The position numbers and the translations under genes were made by a program. A DNA stretch of 38,185 bases from JAGQLF01 sp964635995 (lineage in GTDB: Bacteria > Patescibacteriota > Dojkabacteria > J137). The notes beneath the pieces were generated by a model, which did no database searches, had not been told where the DNA came from, and saw only the letters and a program-made list of their open reading frames with translations. Positions 26,720 through 35,278 of this stretch are shown in pieces. The stretch is from NCBI GenBank assembly GCA_964635995.1, contig CAZWRA010000009.1:1-38185 (forward strand), written 5' to 3'. Numbering within the stretch: the stretch's first letter is position 1; each line of letters begins with the position of its first letter.

Positions 26720-27214
26720 ATGGCTAAATCAAGATCATTAAATAAAGTAATTTTAATCGGAAATCTAACAAGAGATCCAATTTTAAGAGAATCATCAAGT
26801 GGAGTTCTAGTTTGTACTTTCGGACTAGCAACAAATACTAGCTGGAAAGACGGAGAAGGAAATGTTCAAGAGAGAGCAGAGTTCCATAATATATTAGCAT
26901 TCAATAAATTAGCAGAAATTTGTGCTCAAGTTTTAGCTTCAGGAATGTTAGTTTATATTGAAGGAGAACTTAGAACAAGAGTTAAGGAAAAAGATAATGG
27001 AGAAAAATACTATAAGACTGAAATTAAGCTAAATGATATGCTTTTATTAAACTCAAAAGACAGATCACCTGTTGGAGTTGATGCAGCAAAATCAACTGGA
27101 GATGATTTAGTAGAAAAAATCGGAGATGAGCAAATGCCTGAACCTAATCCAGGTGAATCAGAAAACTTTTCTGATGATAAAGACGAGGAATTCGATGCTA
27201 AAGATTTATTTTAA
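26720..27214 (+). CDS. ssb: Single-stranded DNA-binding protein
   Basis: An OB-fold protein that coats single-stranded DNA at forks and during repair. 164 residues. The OB fold covers about residues 1-112, with LNKVILIGNLTRDPILRES, FGLATNTSWKDGEG, FHNILAFNKLAEIC and YIEGELRTRVKEKD. A disordered acidic tail follows. The extreme C-terminus, DEEFDAKDLF, keeps the acidic partner-binding tip (E. coli DDDIPF) but ends DLF instead of IPF. It sits between rpsF and rpsR. Confidence 0.94.
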   Translation: MAKSRSLNKVILIGNLTRDPILRESSSGVLVCTFGLATNTSWKDGEGNVQERAEFHNILAFNKLAEICAQVLASGMLVYIEGELRTRVKEKDNGEKYYKTEIKLNDMLLLNSKDRSPVGVDAAKSTGDDLVEKIGDEQMPEPNPGESENFSDDKDEEFDAKDLF

Positions 27215-27233
27215 TTAAGAACTGAGATTGTAA

Positions 27234-27476
27234 ATGGCAAAAAATACAAATTCAAAAACATACAAAGCACCTGTAATCTCTTCTTGTCCTCTTAAAGGAA
27301 AGGAGGATCAGATTACATACAAGAATGTATCTCTTCTTGAGAAATATATTTCTACAAGAGGAAGAATTATGCCTTCAAGTAGAACAGGTGTATGCGCAGC
27401 AAACCAAAGAAGATTACAACTTGCTATTAAACGAGCAAGACATATGGCGCTTTTACCATATGCAAAATATGTGTAA
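27234..27476 (+). CDS. rpsR: Ribosomal protein bS18
   Basis: Binds S6 on the 30S platform. 80 residues. ITYKNVSLLEKYISTRGRIMPSS matches the S18 core (family: Y-K-x-x-x-L-x-x-F-x-x-x-x-G-K-I-x-P-R-R). QRRLQLAIKRARHMALLPYA is the typical C-terminal helix. It ends nine bases before the S41 protease. Confidence 0.94.
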   Translation: MAKNTNSKTYKAPVISSCPLKGKEDQITYKNVSLLEKYISTRGRIMPSSRTGVCAANQRRLQLAIKRARHMALLPYAKYV

Positions 27477-27485
27477 AATAAGTTT

Positions 27486-28772
27486 ATGCGAAATAATTTA
27501 ACGACTGAAGAATCAGTAGAAATTAAATTTAATAATAGGCAGTTAATACCATTTTTAACTGCCCTAGCTTTGTTTTTAGGCCTTTTTATGGGAGGCCTAT
27601 TAATGTATGTATTTAATCTTGTAAGTTCAAAGGAACAACCTTCAAACCAAGACTATTCAAATGTTTTAGAAGGATCTTCTTACTATGATGCTGAATATAT
27701 TCAATCAATTGTAGATATTTTAAACAGTAAATATTTAGGTGATGTTGAAAATATTACCAGTGATGATATTACTTACGGAATGATTCAAGGTCTAATTGAT
27801 TCATTAGATGATAAATACACTAACTTCTTTAATCCAGAACAAGCTAAAGAATACTTTGAACAGGCTACTGGAGATTTCGAAGGAATAGGAGTTTCTCTTT
27901 CATTTAATGGAGCTTATACATACGTAGAATCAGTTCTTAAAGATCATCCTGCAGAAGCAGCTGGAATACTTCCTGGAGATATAATCTTAACTGTTGATGG
28001 AGAGAATGTTGAAGATACACTTCCTGCATTAGTTGCAAGTAGAATAAGAGGAGAGCAGGGGACTGAAGTTGTACTTGGAATTTATAGAGTAAGTGAAAAG
28101 GCAAGTGAACAGACAGAAGAGCTTGAAGTTAAAATTACAAGAAGTGCTATAGAGATAGACAATGTTTCTTGGAAAAAACAAAATGATAATACTGTAATAA
28201 TCGAAATCGTTCAGTTTAGTGATGCCTCAGCTCAAGATTTTAATAACTCTTGGGATAAAGTTGTAGCAGAGATTGAAGAACAAATGCCTAATTTAGAAAA
28301 TGTGATTGTAGATTTAAGAGGGAACCCTGGAGGGTATGTTTATAGCGTTAGATATGTATTAGAAGACTTCCTTGAAGAAGGACAGATTCTAATGAAAGAA
28401 AGATCAAAGAGTAAATCAGAAATTGAGTATACAGATAAAAGAGACGGAGCATTTGAAGATGAAAAACTTGTTGTACTAGTTAATGAAGGAAGTGCTTCTG
28501 CATCAGAGATATTTGCTTCAGCTGTTCAAGATCATGATAGAGGAGAAGTTGTGGGAGAGCGAACAGTAGGCAAAGGAGTAGAGCAGGAAATGATTCAATT
28601 ACCTGACGGCAGTTTATTACTATTAGTTTTCCAAGAATGGCTAACCCCAAATGGAAATAGAATAACAGAAGAGTCTCCAATAATCCCTGATTATGAGGTT
28701 GAGTATATTCTTGAAAACTTCAAAACTGAGACAGATCCTCAGCTTGATAAAGCTTTAGAATTGATCGATTAA
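27486..28772 (+). CDS. S41 C-terminal processing protease (Ctp-like)
   Basis: A periplasmic or cell-surface serine protease. 428 residues. A single membrane anchor (about 20-42) is followed by a helical region with YGMIQGLIDSLDDKYTNFF. The PDZ domain (about 130-210) contains EGIGVSLSFNGAYTYVESV and AAGILPGDIILTVDGENV. The S41 core has DLRGNPGGYVYSVRYV, the catalytic serine region GSASASE (336-341) and the catalytic lysine Lys363 in TVGKGVEQ. All elements of the Ser-Lys dyad are present. It overlaps no gene but is close to rpsR, so it may be expressed with that operon. Targets unknown; wall or envelope processing is likely. Confidence 0.9.
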   Translation: MRNNLTTEESVEIKFNNRQLIPFLTALALFLGLFMGGLLMYVFNLVSSKEQPSNQDYSNVLEGSSYYDAEYIQSIVDILNSKYLGDVENITSDDITYGMIQGLIDSLDDKYTNFFNPEQAKEYFEQATGDFEGIGVSLSFNGAYTYVESVLKDHPAEAAGILPGDIILTVDGENVEDTLPALVASRIRGEQGTEVVLGIYRVSEKASEQTEELEVKITRSAIEIDNVSWKKQNDNTVIIEIVQFSDASAQDFNNSWDKVVAEIEEQMPNLENVIVDLRGNPGGYVYSVRYVLEDFLEEGQILMKERSKSKSEIEYTDKRDGAFEDEKLVVLVNEGSASASEIFASAVQDHDRGEVVGERTVGKGVEQEMIQLPDGSLLLLVFQEWLTPNGNRITEESPIIPDYEVEYILENFKTETDPQLDKALELID

Positions 28773-28808
28773 CAAGTAACACTTTTCATTCATAAGTTTT
28801 AGTCAGAT

Positions 28809-28889
28809 CGTCACTCCTGCCTACCGGCAGTCAGACTGAACTTGTTTCAGAATCTGGGAATGAGATGCTGAAACGAGTTCAGCATGACG
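28809..28889. repeat. REP-like GC-richer palindromic intergenic element
   Basis: An outer CGTCA/TGACG pair (28809-28813, 28885-28889) encloses two hairpins. One is CTGCC-TACC-GGCAG (28817-28830). The other is a long one with arms 28836-28855 and 28863-28882 (CTGAACTTGTTTCAGAATCT and its near-complement). Similar CTGAAC-TTGTTTCAG palindromes are widespread dispersed repeats in many bacterial genomes. The element fills most of the 196-base gap between the protease and Nudix genes. Confidence 0.75.
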
Positions 28890-28957
28890 AAGAAAAAGAA
28901 GCAATAGATCGAGTAAATGAACCTTATAAGTTGTCGTCACTTTTGAGTAACAAATGA

Positions 28958-28963
28958 TATAAT
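28958..28963 (+). promoter_or_regulatory. -10 box of the Nudix gene, leaderless layout
   Basis: TATAAT ends only five bases before the ATG at 28969, so transcription should start at or next to the start codon. No clear -35. Confidence 0.5.
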
Positions 28964-28968
28964 CCTTC

Positions 28969-29451
28969 ATGGCAGAATTTTATGATGAAGCAGTTATATT
29001 TGTTGATCCAGCTGTTGAACAAAGTGAAACAGTTAAACTTGAAGGTGTTACAGCAATCTTTATTGATAGAGATGGAATGATTCTTCTTGATCATATTAAA
29101 TTTGGAGTGCTTACAATTCCAGTAGGAAAGCCAGAAGAAGGTGAGACTCCTGAGGAAGCCATAGCTAGAGAAATGAGAGAAGAATTAGGAGTTGAAATTA
29201 ACAGAATGAGAAAAATTGAAAGAGTTCTTTATTATTCAAGATATGATGGGGATGAAAAGCCTGAACTACAAGCTAACACTGTTTTCTTGGTTGATGAATT
29301 TAGTGGAACACCTGAGAGTATAGAAAAACATAAGCATAGAGGTGAACTTATTAAAATGCAATTATCTGAGCTTATAAAATTAAAACCAGAAGATACAACT
29401 ACAGCGACTTTAAGAGCAATAAAATATCTTATTGATTCTAGCGAAGCTTAA
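28969..29451 (+). CDS. Nudix hydrolase
   Basis: Hydrolyses nucleoside diphosphate derivatives. 160 residues. The Nudix box (G-x5-E-x7-REUXEEXGU) is complete: GKPEEGETPEEAIAREMREE then LGVE. Strands before it (TAIFIDRDGMILLDHIKF) and the C-terminal helix are typical. The 30 N-terminal residues are not part of the fold and are unusual. Substrate cannot be assigned; MutT-like sanitation or NADH/ADP-ribose hydrolysis are options. It is convergent with prfA, sharing four bases at the stops. Confidence 0.87.
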   Translation: MAEFYDEAVIFVDPAVEQSETVKLEGVTAIFIDRDGMILLDHIKFGVLTIPVGKPEEGETPEEAIAREMREELGVEINRMRKIERVLYYSRYDGDEKPELQANTVFLVDEFSGTPESIEKHKHRGELIKMQLSELIKLKPEDTTTATLRAIKYLIDSSEA

Positions 29452-30530
29452 TCTTCAAGCTGCATTCGAAGATCTTTTCGAACTGTAGTTACAATATCAT
29501 CAATCTCGCCATTCATAGCAACGTCAATATTAAACCAACTATGACCGATTCTATGATCTGTTATTCTTCCCTGAGGAAAGTTATATGTTCTAATTTTAGC
29601 TGATCTATCTCCTCCTAATATTGAAGCATTTCTTAGGTTTTTTTCTGCACTCATTCTTTTCTCTTCCTCAATTTTTGTAAGTTTAGAAACTAAAACATTC
29701 ATAGCCATTTCTTTATTTTTATGTTGAGATTTACCGTTCTGACAAGTTACAACAATACCTGTTGGAAGGTGAGTAATTCTAACTGCAGAATCCGTAGTAT
29801 TAACTGATTGACCTCCAGGCCCACTTGCTCTATAAACGTCAATTTTAAGGTCCTCAGCCTTTATATTTACCTCTTTTGCATCAATTTGAGGTAGAACTAC
29901 TACTGAAGCAGTTGAGGTATGTATTCGGCCGGCTGATTCAGTTGTAGGAACTCTTTGAACCCTATGTACCCCTGATTCAAATCTAAATTGACCATAAGAG
30001 CCAATTGTATCTACTAAAAAAGTAGCTTCTTTAATACCGCCTTCTGATTCATAGTCAAGTGAGTAGAGTTCGATTCTTAAACCTACTGTATTAAAGTATC
30101 TTGTATACATTCGATATAAGTCTTCAGCAAAAAGAGAAGCTTCAACACCACCGACTCCAGGTCTAATTTCAAAAATAGCTTTAGCATTATCGTTTGGAAG
30201 AGGTTTTACTGTTAAATCTTCAATTTTACTTGTTAATTTTTCTATTTTTTCCTCAAGATCTTTAATCTCAGATTGAGCAAGCTCGTACAGATCACCATCA
30301 TCTTGGCTTATACTTAAATCATCTTCGTAACTTGAGATTGAATTAGTAAGTTCTGTAATTAAGTCTTTTAATTCTGTCCTTTCTGAGAGTTGTTTTGTAA
30401 GAAGGGGGTACTCGTCGCCTGAATAGTCAGTAATTTTAGAAAGGGAATCATTCAGATTAGAAATCTCTGAATTTATATTATCCAATAATAAAGCCTCCTT
30501 TTTTAAAAGGTCTTTCGCCTTATCTATCAT
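29448..30530 (-). CDS. prfA: Peptide chain release factor 1
   Basis: Recognises UAA/UAG and triggers peptide release. 360 residues, a normal length. The N-terminal coiled domain is followed by the codon-recognition region, where VQRVPTTESAGRIHTS contains the P-x-T tripeptide of RF1 (RF2 has SPF), and the catalytic loop ASGPGGQSVNTTDSAVR with GGQ near residue 238. The glutamine methylation context (PGGQSVN) is standard. RF2, needed for UGA, is not in this window. It lies 13 bases after rpmE on the same strand, a common pairing in which prmC often follows but does not here. Confidence 0.94.
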   Translation of the reverse strand: MIDKAKDLLKKEALLLDNINSEISNLNDSLSKITDYSGDEYPLLTKQLSERTELKDLITELTNSISSYEDDLSISQDDGDLYELAQSEIKDLEEKIEKLTSKIEDLTVKPLPNDNAKAIFEIRPGVGGVEASLFAEDLYRMYTRYFNTVGLRIELYSLDYESEGGIKEATFLVDTIGSYGQFRFESGVHRVQRVPTTESAGRIHTSTASVVVLPQIDAKEVNIKAEDLKIDVYRASGPGGQSVNTTDSAVRITHLPTGIVVTCQNGKSQHKNKEMAMNVLVSKLTKIEEEKRMSAEKNLRNASILGGDRSAKIRTYNFPQGRITDHRIGHSWFNIDVAMNGEIDDIVTTVRKDLRMQLED

Positions 30531-30543
30531 TTCAGAAAACTAT

Positions 30544-30861
30544 TTATTTGAAGTCTTTAAGCATATCTTTAAGAGTTACCTGCTTTTCAGCAACTGAAGA
30601 TTTCTTCAGCTCTTGTCTTCGTGCTCTTTTTCGTTCTTTCTTATTTGTAGCCTTGTTTTGAGCTTGTTCAAGCTTCTTATTGAATCTTTCAACAAGGTTA
30701 TCAGTATCAACAAGAATTTCTTGTCCTGTGTAGAAAGGGTGATTTCCTGACCAGATTTCAACATAAAGCTCATCTTCAGTTGAACCAACAGCCATTACCT
30801 CTTTTCCATTAAAGATTACCTTTGCTTCTTTATTCCATTTTGGATGAATTCCTTTTTTCAT
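30544..30861 (-). CDS. rpmE: Ribosomal protein bL31, zinc-free, C-terminally extended
   Basis: A 50S protein bridging to the 30S head. 105 residues against about 70-85. MKKGIHPKW at the N-terminus and the SGNHPFYTGQEILVDTD-like motif identify L31. There are no cysteines, so this is the zinc-independent form. The basic C-terminal extension of about 35 residues (KKERKRARRQELKK) probably reaches rRNA. The start ATG at 30861 is six bases after a TATAAA box on the minus strand, again a near-leaderless layout. Confidence 0.88.
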   Translation of the reverse strand: MKKGIHPKWNKEAKVIFNGKEVMAVGSTEDELYVEIWSGNHPFYTGQEILVDTDNLVERFNKKLEQAQNKATNKKERKRARRQELKKSSVAEKQVTLKDMLKDFK

Positions 30862-30949
30862 TTCTTTATACTTCTGGTATTAATAAATTGTGGTAGAATT
30901 ATATCCAGTAAACGTACTTATGTAAAGATTATTTTTTATAGCAGGCTTA

Positions 30950-31504
30950 ATGGAATTTAAGAAAATCAACGATAAAAGTATCCAAATTAAAACTAAAACT
31001 TCTAACCTAAAAATCATGGTTGAAGCTAACGAAAATGGTGCTTTTGAGGTAAAGACAGTAGAAGATGACAAAGTAATGTCGTTTGAAAGACCTGGGGAAT
31101 ACGGAGTTCAAGGTATTCACTTTGTAATGTTAGAAGAAAATGTCGAAAAATTTGAAGGAAAACCAACAGTTTTAAGTATTGCAGACATTTCTTTTCTTAA
31201 TGCTATGGTTTTATCAAATAAATTTGATTTATCTAAGAAAGCTATCGATAAAATGCCTGATCTTGACATAATTGTAGCTCCTTACACTAATGATTCTAAA
31301 TTAAAGTCATTAGTAAAAAAACTTCAGCCAAGTTTTCTAGTTTTAGTTAAGGACTTTTTAGGTTATAAAGAAGATGAGAAAGTTAAGGCAGGTCTTCAGA
31401 GTGATTTTAATATTGCCCAGGAAGGAGATACAAAGGTTAAATTAGAAGAAACAGATATTTCTACAGAAGACGATGTCGCAACTCAAGTTTATATCTTAAA
31501 CTAA
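30950..31504 (+). CDS. Degenerate metallo-beta-lactamase-fold-like protein
   Basis: 184 residues, tentatively related to UlaG-like metal-dependent hydrolases. It has the motif SFERPGEYGVQGIHFVML, which matches the PGEYE-x-x-G strand pair of small MBL-fold proteins, then strands and helices with DIIVAPYTNDSKLKSL and QPSFLVLVKDF. The metal motif HxHxDH is absent, so it should not be an active hydrolase. It ends four bases before dnaB and is probably co-transcribed with it, suggesting a role tied to replication or DNA handling, but this is inference. The -10 candidate TAGAAT lies about 50 bases upstream. Confidence 0.55.
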   Translation: MEFKKINDKSIQIKTKTSNLKIMVEANENGAFEVKTVEDDKVMSFERPGEYGVQGIHFVMLEENVEKFEGKPTVLSIADISFLNAMVLSNKFDLSKKAIDKMPDLDIIVAPYTNDSKLKSLVKKLQPSFLVLVKDFLGYKEDEKVKAGLQSDFNIAQEGDTKVKLEETDISTEDDVATQVYILN

Positions 31505-31507
31505 GAT

Positions 31508-32821
31508 ATGGATCAAAGAGTCCCTCCACAAAATATTGATGCAGAAAGAGCTGTAATAGGTTCAGTTTTAATTGATAATAATGTTATTGATAAAATTGCT
31601 GATATTTTAGAACCTTCATATTTCTATGATCCAAGGCACTCTATAATTTTTGAAGCAATTATTGACTTATACAGGGATAATAATACTGTAGATGTTATTA
31701 CTCTTACTTCTCAACTTAAGAAGAAGAAGAAGTTTAAACAAGTAGGGGGTGGGGTCTATCTTTCAGAAATTATCTCTTTAGTTCCAACATCAGCAAACGT
31801 AGTTCAATATGCAAATCTAGTTAGAGAGATGTTTGTTCGAAGATCACTAATTTCATATAGCGCTAAGCTTGATGAAATGGCTAGGGTAGAGACTGAAAAA
31901 GTTGATGATATTTTAGAATCTATTGAAGCTGAAGTTGTTGCCCTTTCTAAAGATAATACAAAACAAGATTTTTACGATGCTGCGACTCTTCTAGAGCTTC
32001 AGATGAAAAAAGCGGATGAATATGCAAAAAATCCGGATGGATTAAGAGGTTTACCGAGTGGTTATAAAAATGTTGATAGACTACTTGGAGGATTTCATAA
32101 CTCTGATCTTATTGTCCTAGCTGGAAGACCTGGAACTGGAAAAAGTGCTATGGCGTTTAATATTGCGAGAAATGTAGCTGTTCATGAAAATAAAACTGTT
32201 GCTATTTTTACACTTGAAATGCCTGCACTACAAGTAATGGAGAGAATGCTTGCACAACAAATTGAAGTAGATCTTTGGAATATTCGAATGGGAAAAATGT
32301 CAGATAAAGAATATAAAAAATATCCTGAAGGAGCTGGAAAACTTTCAGAATCAAGTATTTTAATTGATGAAACTCCTGGAATTACTATTATGCAACTTAG
32401 AAGTAAGGCTAGAAAACTTATGCTTGATAAAGGATTAGATATGATTGTTATTGATTATTTACAGCTGATGCAAACTCGGGAGATAGAGAATAGAGCTCAA
32501 GCAGTTGGTGAGATATCTAGATCTCTGAAAATTCTAGCTAGAGAATTAAATATTCCTATTATTTGTCTTTCTCAGTTAAACCGAGCGGTTGAAAATAGAG
32601 CTGATAGAATTCCTCACCTTTCTGATCTTAGAGAATCAGGATCTATAGAGCAAGACGCTGATGTAGTTTTATTCCTAAGTAGAGAATCTTCATTTGAGGA
32701 TGATGCTGATGATGAAAATCCTGTTATTCATTTTATTGTAGCTAAGCATAGAAACGGTCCTATTGGAAAGTGTAAGTTAGAGTTTGTAGGAGCTCAGCAA
32801 AGATATATAGAACTTGAGTAA
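31508..32821 (+). CDS. dnaB: Replicative DNA helicase DnaB
   Basis: The hexameric 5'-3' helicase of the replication fork. 437 residues. The N-terminal domain begins VPPQNIDAERAVIGSVLIDN (family: PP-x-x-x-EAE-x-x-LG). The RecA-like motor has Walker A GRPGTGKS (206-213), Walker B MIVIDYLQLM, the H3 glutamine region CLSQLNRAVENR, LSDLRESGSIEQDADVVLFL and the C-terminal KHRNGPIGKCKLEF. No intein. It is fully open despite many A-tracts. No origin or dnaA is visible nearby. Confidence 0.95.
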   Translation: MDQRVPPQNIDAERAVIGSVLIDNNVIDKIADILEPSYFYDPRHSIIFEAIIDLYRDNNTVDVITLTSQLKKKKKFKQVGGGVYLSEIISLVPTSANVVQYANLVREMFVRRSLISYSAKLDEMARVETEKVDDILESIEAEVVALSKDNTKQDFYDAATLLELQMKKADEYAKNPDGLRGLPSGYKNVDRLLGGFHNSDLIVLAGRPGTGKSAMAFNIARNVAVHENKTVAIFTLEMPALQVMERMLAQQIEVDLWNIRMGKMSDKEYKKYPEGAGKLSESSILIDETPGITIMQLRSKARKLMLDKGLDMIVIDYLQLMQTREIENRAQAVGEISRSLKILARELNIPIICLSQLNRAVENRADRIPHLSDLRESGSIEQDADVVLFLSRESSFEDDADDENPVIHFIVAKHRNGPIGKCKLEFVGAQQRYIELE

Positions 32822-33120
32822 AAATGGTAAAATCCATACTGTATTACAGTACTGAAATAATCCTTTAACTGTGATAATTGTAGTAAATAATATATTCCGA
32901 TACGTAACGAAATCAGAGATTTCTACTATCGGGATTACAAAAATCTAGACCTTTTACTCACTGCGTTTGTAAAAGATAAGATTTTTAGTAAGTCGAAGTG
33001 GTGCTCAAGAGATTGCTTTTGAGCGTAGCGAAAATTGCAAGATCTTAGTTTTCCGAAGCGTTAGCGAAGGTGGAGAACTGGCTGTCAGAATAAATAAACT
33101 GACAAGAGTTATTTTAAAAG
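32822..33120. other. Non-coding gap between dnaB and tRNA-Leu
   Basis: About 300 bases with no gene seen. It holds a 15-base palindrome TACTGTATTACAGTA (32837-32851), just after dnaB, and a GC-richer stretch (about 32990-33080) with CTCAA/TTGAG arms and partial repeats of GAAGCGTTAGCGAAGG. Part of it, and tRNA-Leu, is read antisense by the 3' extension of the recombinase frame. Confidence 0.6.
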
Positions 33121-34704
33121 GCCGAAGTGGTGGAACTGGTAGACACGTCAGACTCAAAATCTGGTGAAGGTTATACTTCGTGAGGGTTCGAGTCCCTCCT
33201 TCGGTACCACTAGGGAGATCTTCATTAGAAATATCCTCAATATCCTTAAAGAGCGGTGATAACTCCAGAGTTGTAACTCTGCTATTCTGGACTATTAGAC
33301 CTTTTGGAAAAAGTATCTCATTAAGATGATGTTTTGCTTTTGGGGTAAAGGATATCCAGTATTCTGGTAAAAGTTGTAACATATTCATTCCAAAGTTTAC
33401 GACTTCCTCTAAATCATATGCTTCAATATTCGCCTCACTTACATCCACTCGTTTAGCGGCAATCTGAGCAACTATAGGTGCTGATTTTTCTTTAAATTTG
33501 TCTTTCGAATAGATTCTATCTTCCAGCAATTCTTCTAATCGTTCTAGTTTAGATTCAAGCTCGGTTAGCTCTTTCCTCATGTTTTTCTGAATATCCCTCG
33601 CAACTTCCAGTTTTCTTGAGTAAACATCACCAACAATTCTTTTTACAAGGAGATTTAATTCTTCACTTGGTTTAATTTCTTGCAATAGCCGGATAAATAT
33701 CTCTTCTGCGTGCTGTTTAGATATTTTGGTTCTTTCCGTACAATCTTTTCTTCTACAACTATAGTATCCAAATTTGCCTTTTTGTTTCGACCAAGCACCA
33801 GTAATTACTTTTCCGCAGTTTGAGCAGTGAATAATCTTATTGAGCGGGGAATCACCATTGTAACCTAAATGCTTAACTTTCTTAGTGTTTCTATTCTTTT
33901 CCAGAAGAAATTGAACTTTATGAAATTGATCTTCACTAACCATAGCTTGATGATTACCTGTAACTTTTACATCAAGATTATCTACAAAGATAATTCCAGC
34001 ATAAAAAAGGTTCGAAAATATCTTTGAGACTAGTTGTTTTCGTATCGATTTTCCAGTTTTTGTTTTTAATCCAACTTTATTAAAGTAGTCAATTACTTGA
34101 ATTTGTTTATAATTCCCAGTTAGTATCATTTCCCATCCTTTTTTATAATCTCAAATCTTTCAGGATCAGGGATTATTGGCTTTGCACCTTTGCCTTTATC
34201 TGTTTCATCTTTTGTGTAGCCAAGTGGTGGTTCATACAGCCAAACACCTTGTAATAGTTTAGATCTAATCCCATTTACACATCGCTCTGTTCGTATTTCA
34301 TTATCAAATTGAGCAAAAGATGCAAGCATGTTTTCTGTAAGCCTTCCATCTTGTGTATCTGGAGTATCTTCTGACATAGAGATAAGCTTCACATCACTTC
34401 TACTTAGAATTGCTTTTATAAAGTGGTGGTTTTCGACGGAACGAGAAAATCTATCAAACTTGTAGACTAGAAAATACCGAATGTTGTTTTTCTTGACTGC
34501 ACAATATTGCAGAGCCTCTTTAAGTTGTGTTCTTTCTGTAAATTTTGCTGATTCTCCAAGCTCTCGAAATTCTTGAACTAGTTCTAATCCTTTCTTTTTA
34601 CAATATTCTTTGCCAAGGCGTAGTTGTTCATCAAGAGAGGTATTATCTACTTGTGCTTCGGAAGATACTCTTGTGTAAACTATTGCTCTTGGTTTTTCAT
34701 ACAT
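33005..34704 (-). CDS. Large serine recombinase, in two frames joined by a -1 shift
   Basis: A site-specific integrase using a serine nucleophile. The catalytic domain has YTRVSSEAQVDNTSLDEQ (Ser in RVSS), YKFDRFSRS and DTQDGRLTENMLASFAQFDNE. The recombinase domain, zinc ribbon (HCSNCGK then CRRKDC) and coiled coil lie in the second frame. Start ATG 34704 is chosen, because longer frames run into a hairpin. Frame one ends at 34126 and frame two runs from about 34139. The join is at T6 (34139-34144 on the plus strand), read as A AAA AAG in frame one, a canonical -1 slippery heptamer; slipping yields KKGWEMI, as in intact relatives. A single miscalled base is the alternative. The natural end, near residue 512, falls at tRNA-Leu, and the open frame continues antisense through it to 33005. 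Confidence 0.82.
33121..33209 (+). tRNA. tRNA-Leu (anticodon CAA)
   Basis: Acceptor GCCGAAG pairs with CTTCGGT (33199-33205, one G-T pair). The anticodon loop CTCAAAA between CAGA and TCTG gives CAA. It has a long variable arm as expected for Leu, T-arm GAGGGTTCGAGTCCCTC, and encoded CCA (33207-33209). Its 3' end directly abuts the integrated element. Confidence 0.96.
33195..33212. other. Probable attL at the tRNA-Leu 3' end
   Basis: The recombinase gene abuts the tRNA 3' end tail to tail, the usual position of an integration site. A second copy of the tRNA 3' end (attR) was looked for and is not in the window, so the core is inferred. Confidence 0.45.
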
Positions 34705-34729
34705 TATTTTGATTGTAAAAAGTAAACAG

Positions 34730-34789
34730 AAAAGGGACCGTTCGGTGCAAATCAATCTGTAAGAAGATTGTCCGAACAGTCCCCTTTTT
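34730..34789. terminator. Long hairpin, bidirectional terminator-like
   Basis: Arms AAAAGGGAC-CGTTCGG and CCGAACA-GTCCCCTTTT pair, with an inner CAATCT/AGATTG hairpin. T-runs follow on both strands. It lies between the 76-residue gene and the recombinase, and could act as terminator or attenuator upstream of the recombinase. Confidence 0.65.
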
Positions 34790-34806
34790 GTAAAATCAAG
34801 AGACCA

Positions 34807-35037
34807 TCAAAAACTAGATTTTTTCTTCTTACGTGACTGATTTGCAGTTAAATTATACAATTTTCTTTCATTCGCAGGTATTTTTTTATACAAAAAATCA
34901 TCAACCATAATTTCAGCTAGTGAATACAAGTGATTTATTAGAATTCCTACCTCTACATTGTCTAGTTTCTCAACTCTTTTTCCAAGAATCTTTCTAACTT
35001 CCTCCATTGTTACTTTTGTATTTTTACTATCCTGCAT
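34807..35037 (-). CDS. Hypothetical protein, 76 residues
   Basis: Not recognised. Predicted largely helical (VTMEEVRKILGKRVEKLDNVE and LINHLYSLAEIMVDDFLYKK), with a very basic C-terminus (QSRKKKKSSF). No Cys or membrane segment. It is the only gene between structured element A and the recombinase; its position suggests a recombination directionality factor or DNA-binding accessory, but this is only positional. The start ATG follows an AT-rich TATATT-type region. Confidence 0.55.
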   Translation of the reverse strand: MQDSKNTKVTMEEVRKILGKRVEKLDNVEVGILINHLYSLAEIMVDDFLYKKIPANERKLYNLTANQSRKKKKSSF

Positions 35038-35086
35038 GAATATAATTTACGTAACATATATTTTGCTTCTCACTTCTAGCACCGAT

Positions 35087-35185
35087 CAAGCTTCGCGAAC
35101 TAAGTTACACATAAGTAACTTTAGTCGAGGGAGTGATTGGGTGGAGTCCAACAGAGTCCACCCAATCAGTACCGTTCGAAGCTTG
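35087..35185 (+). other. Structured element A (three-way junction)
   Basis: Outer stem CAAGCTTCG (35087-35095) pairs with CGAAGCTTG (35177-35185). Inside are hairpin 1 (35099-35125, ACTAAGTTAC with GTAACTTTAGT) and hairpin 2 with an 11-base-pair perfect stem (GATTGGGTGGA 35135-35145, TCCACCCAATC 35157-35167). They are joined by CGAGGGA. Further stems follow: AGTGGTT/AACCACT at about 35246-35279. Element B, read on the opposite strand, has the same plan and shares GTCGAGGGA-NN-GATTGGGT. It could be a structured RNA or a folded single-strand DNA site. No open reading frame of credible composition covers it. Confidence 0.7.
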
Positions 35186-35278
35186 GAAGGTGCGGTTCTA
35201 CCGACAGAAAGAGCATCTGGGTTACAAATACTGTGTGCTTCATTAGTGGTTGTCTGTCTACATCCATTGGTAAACCAC

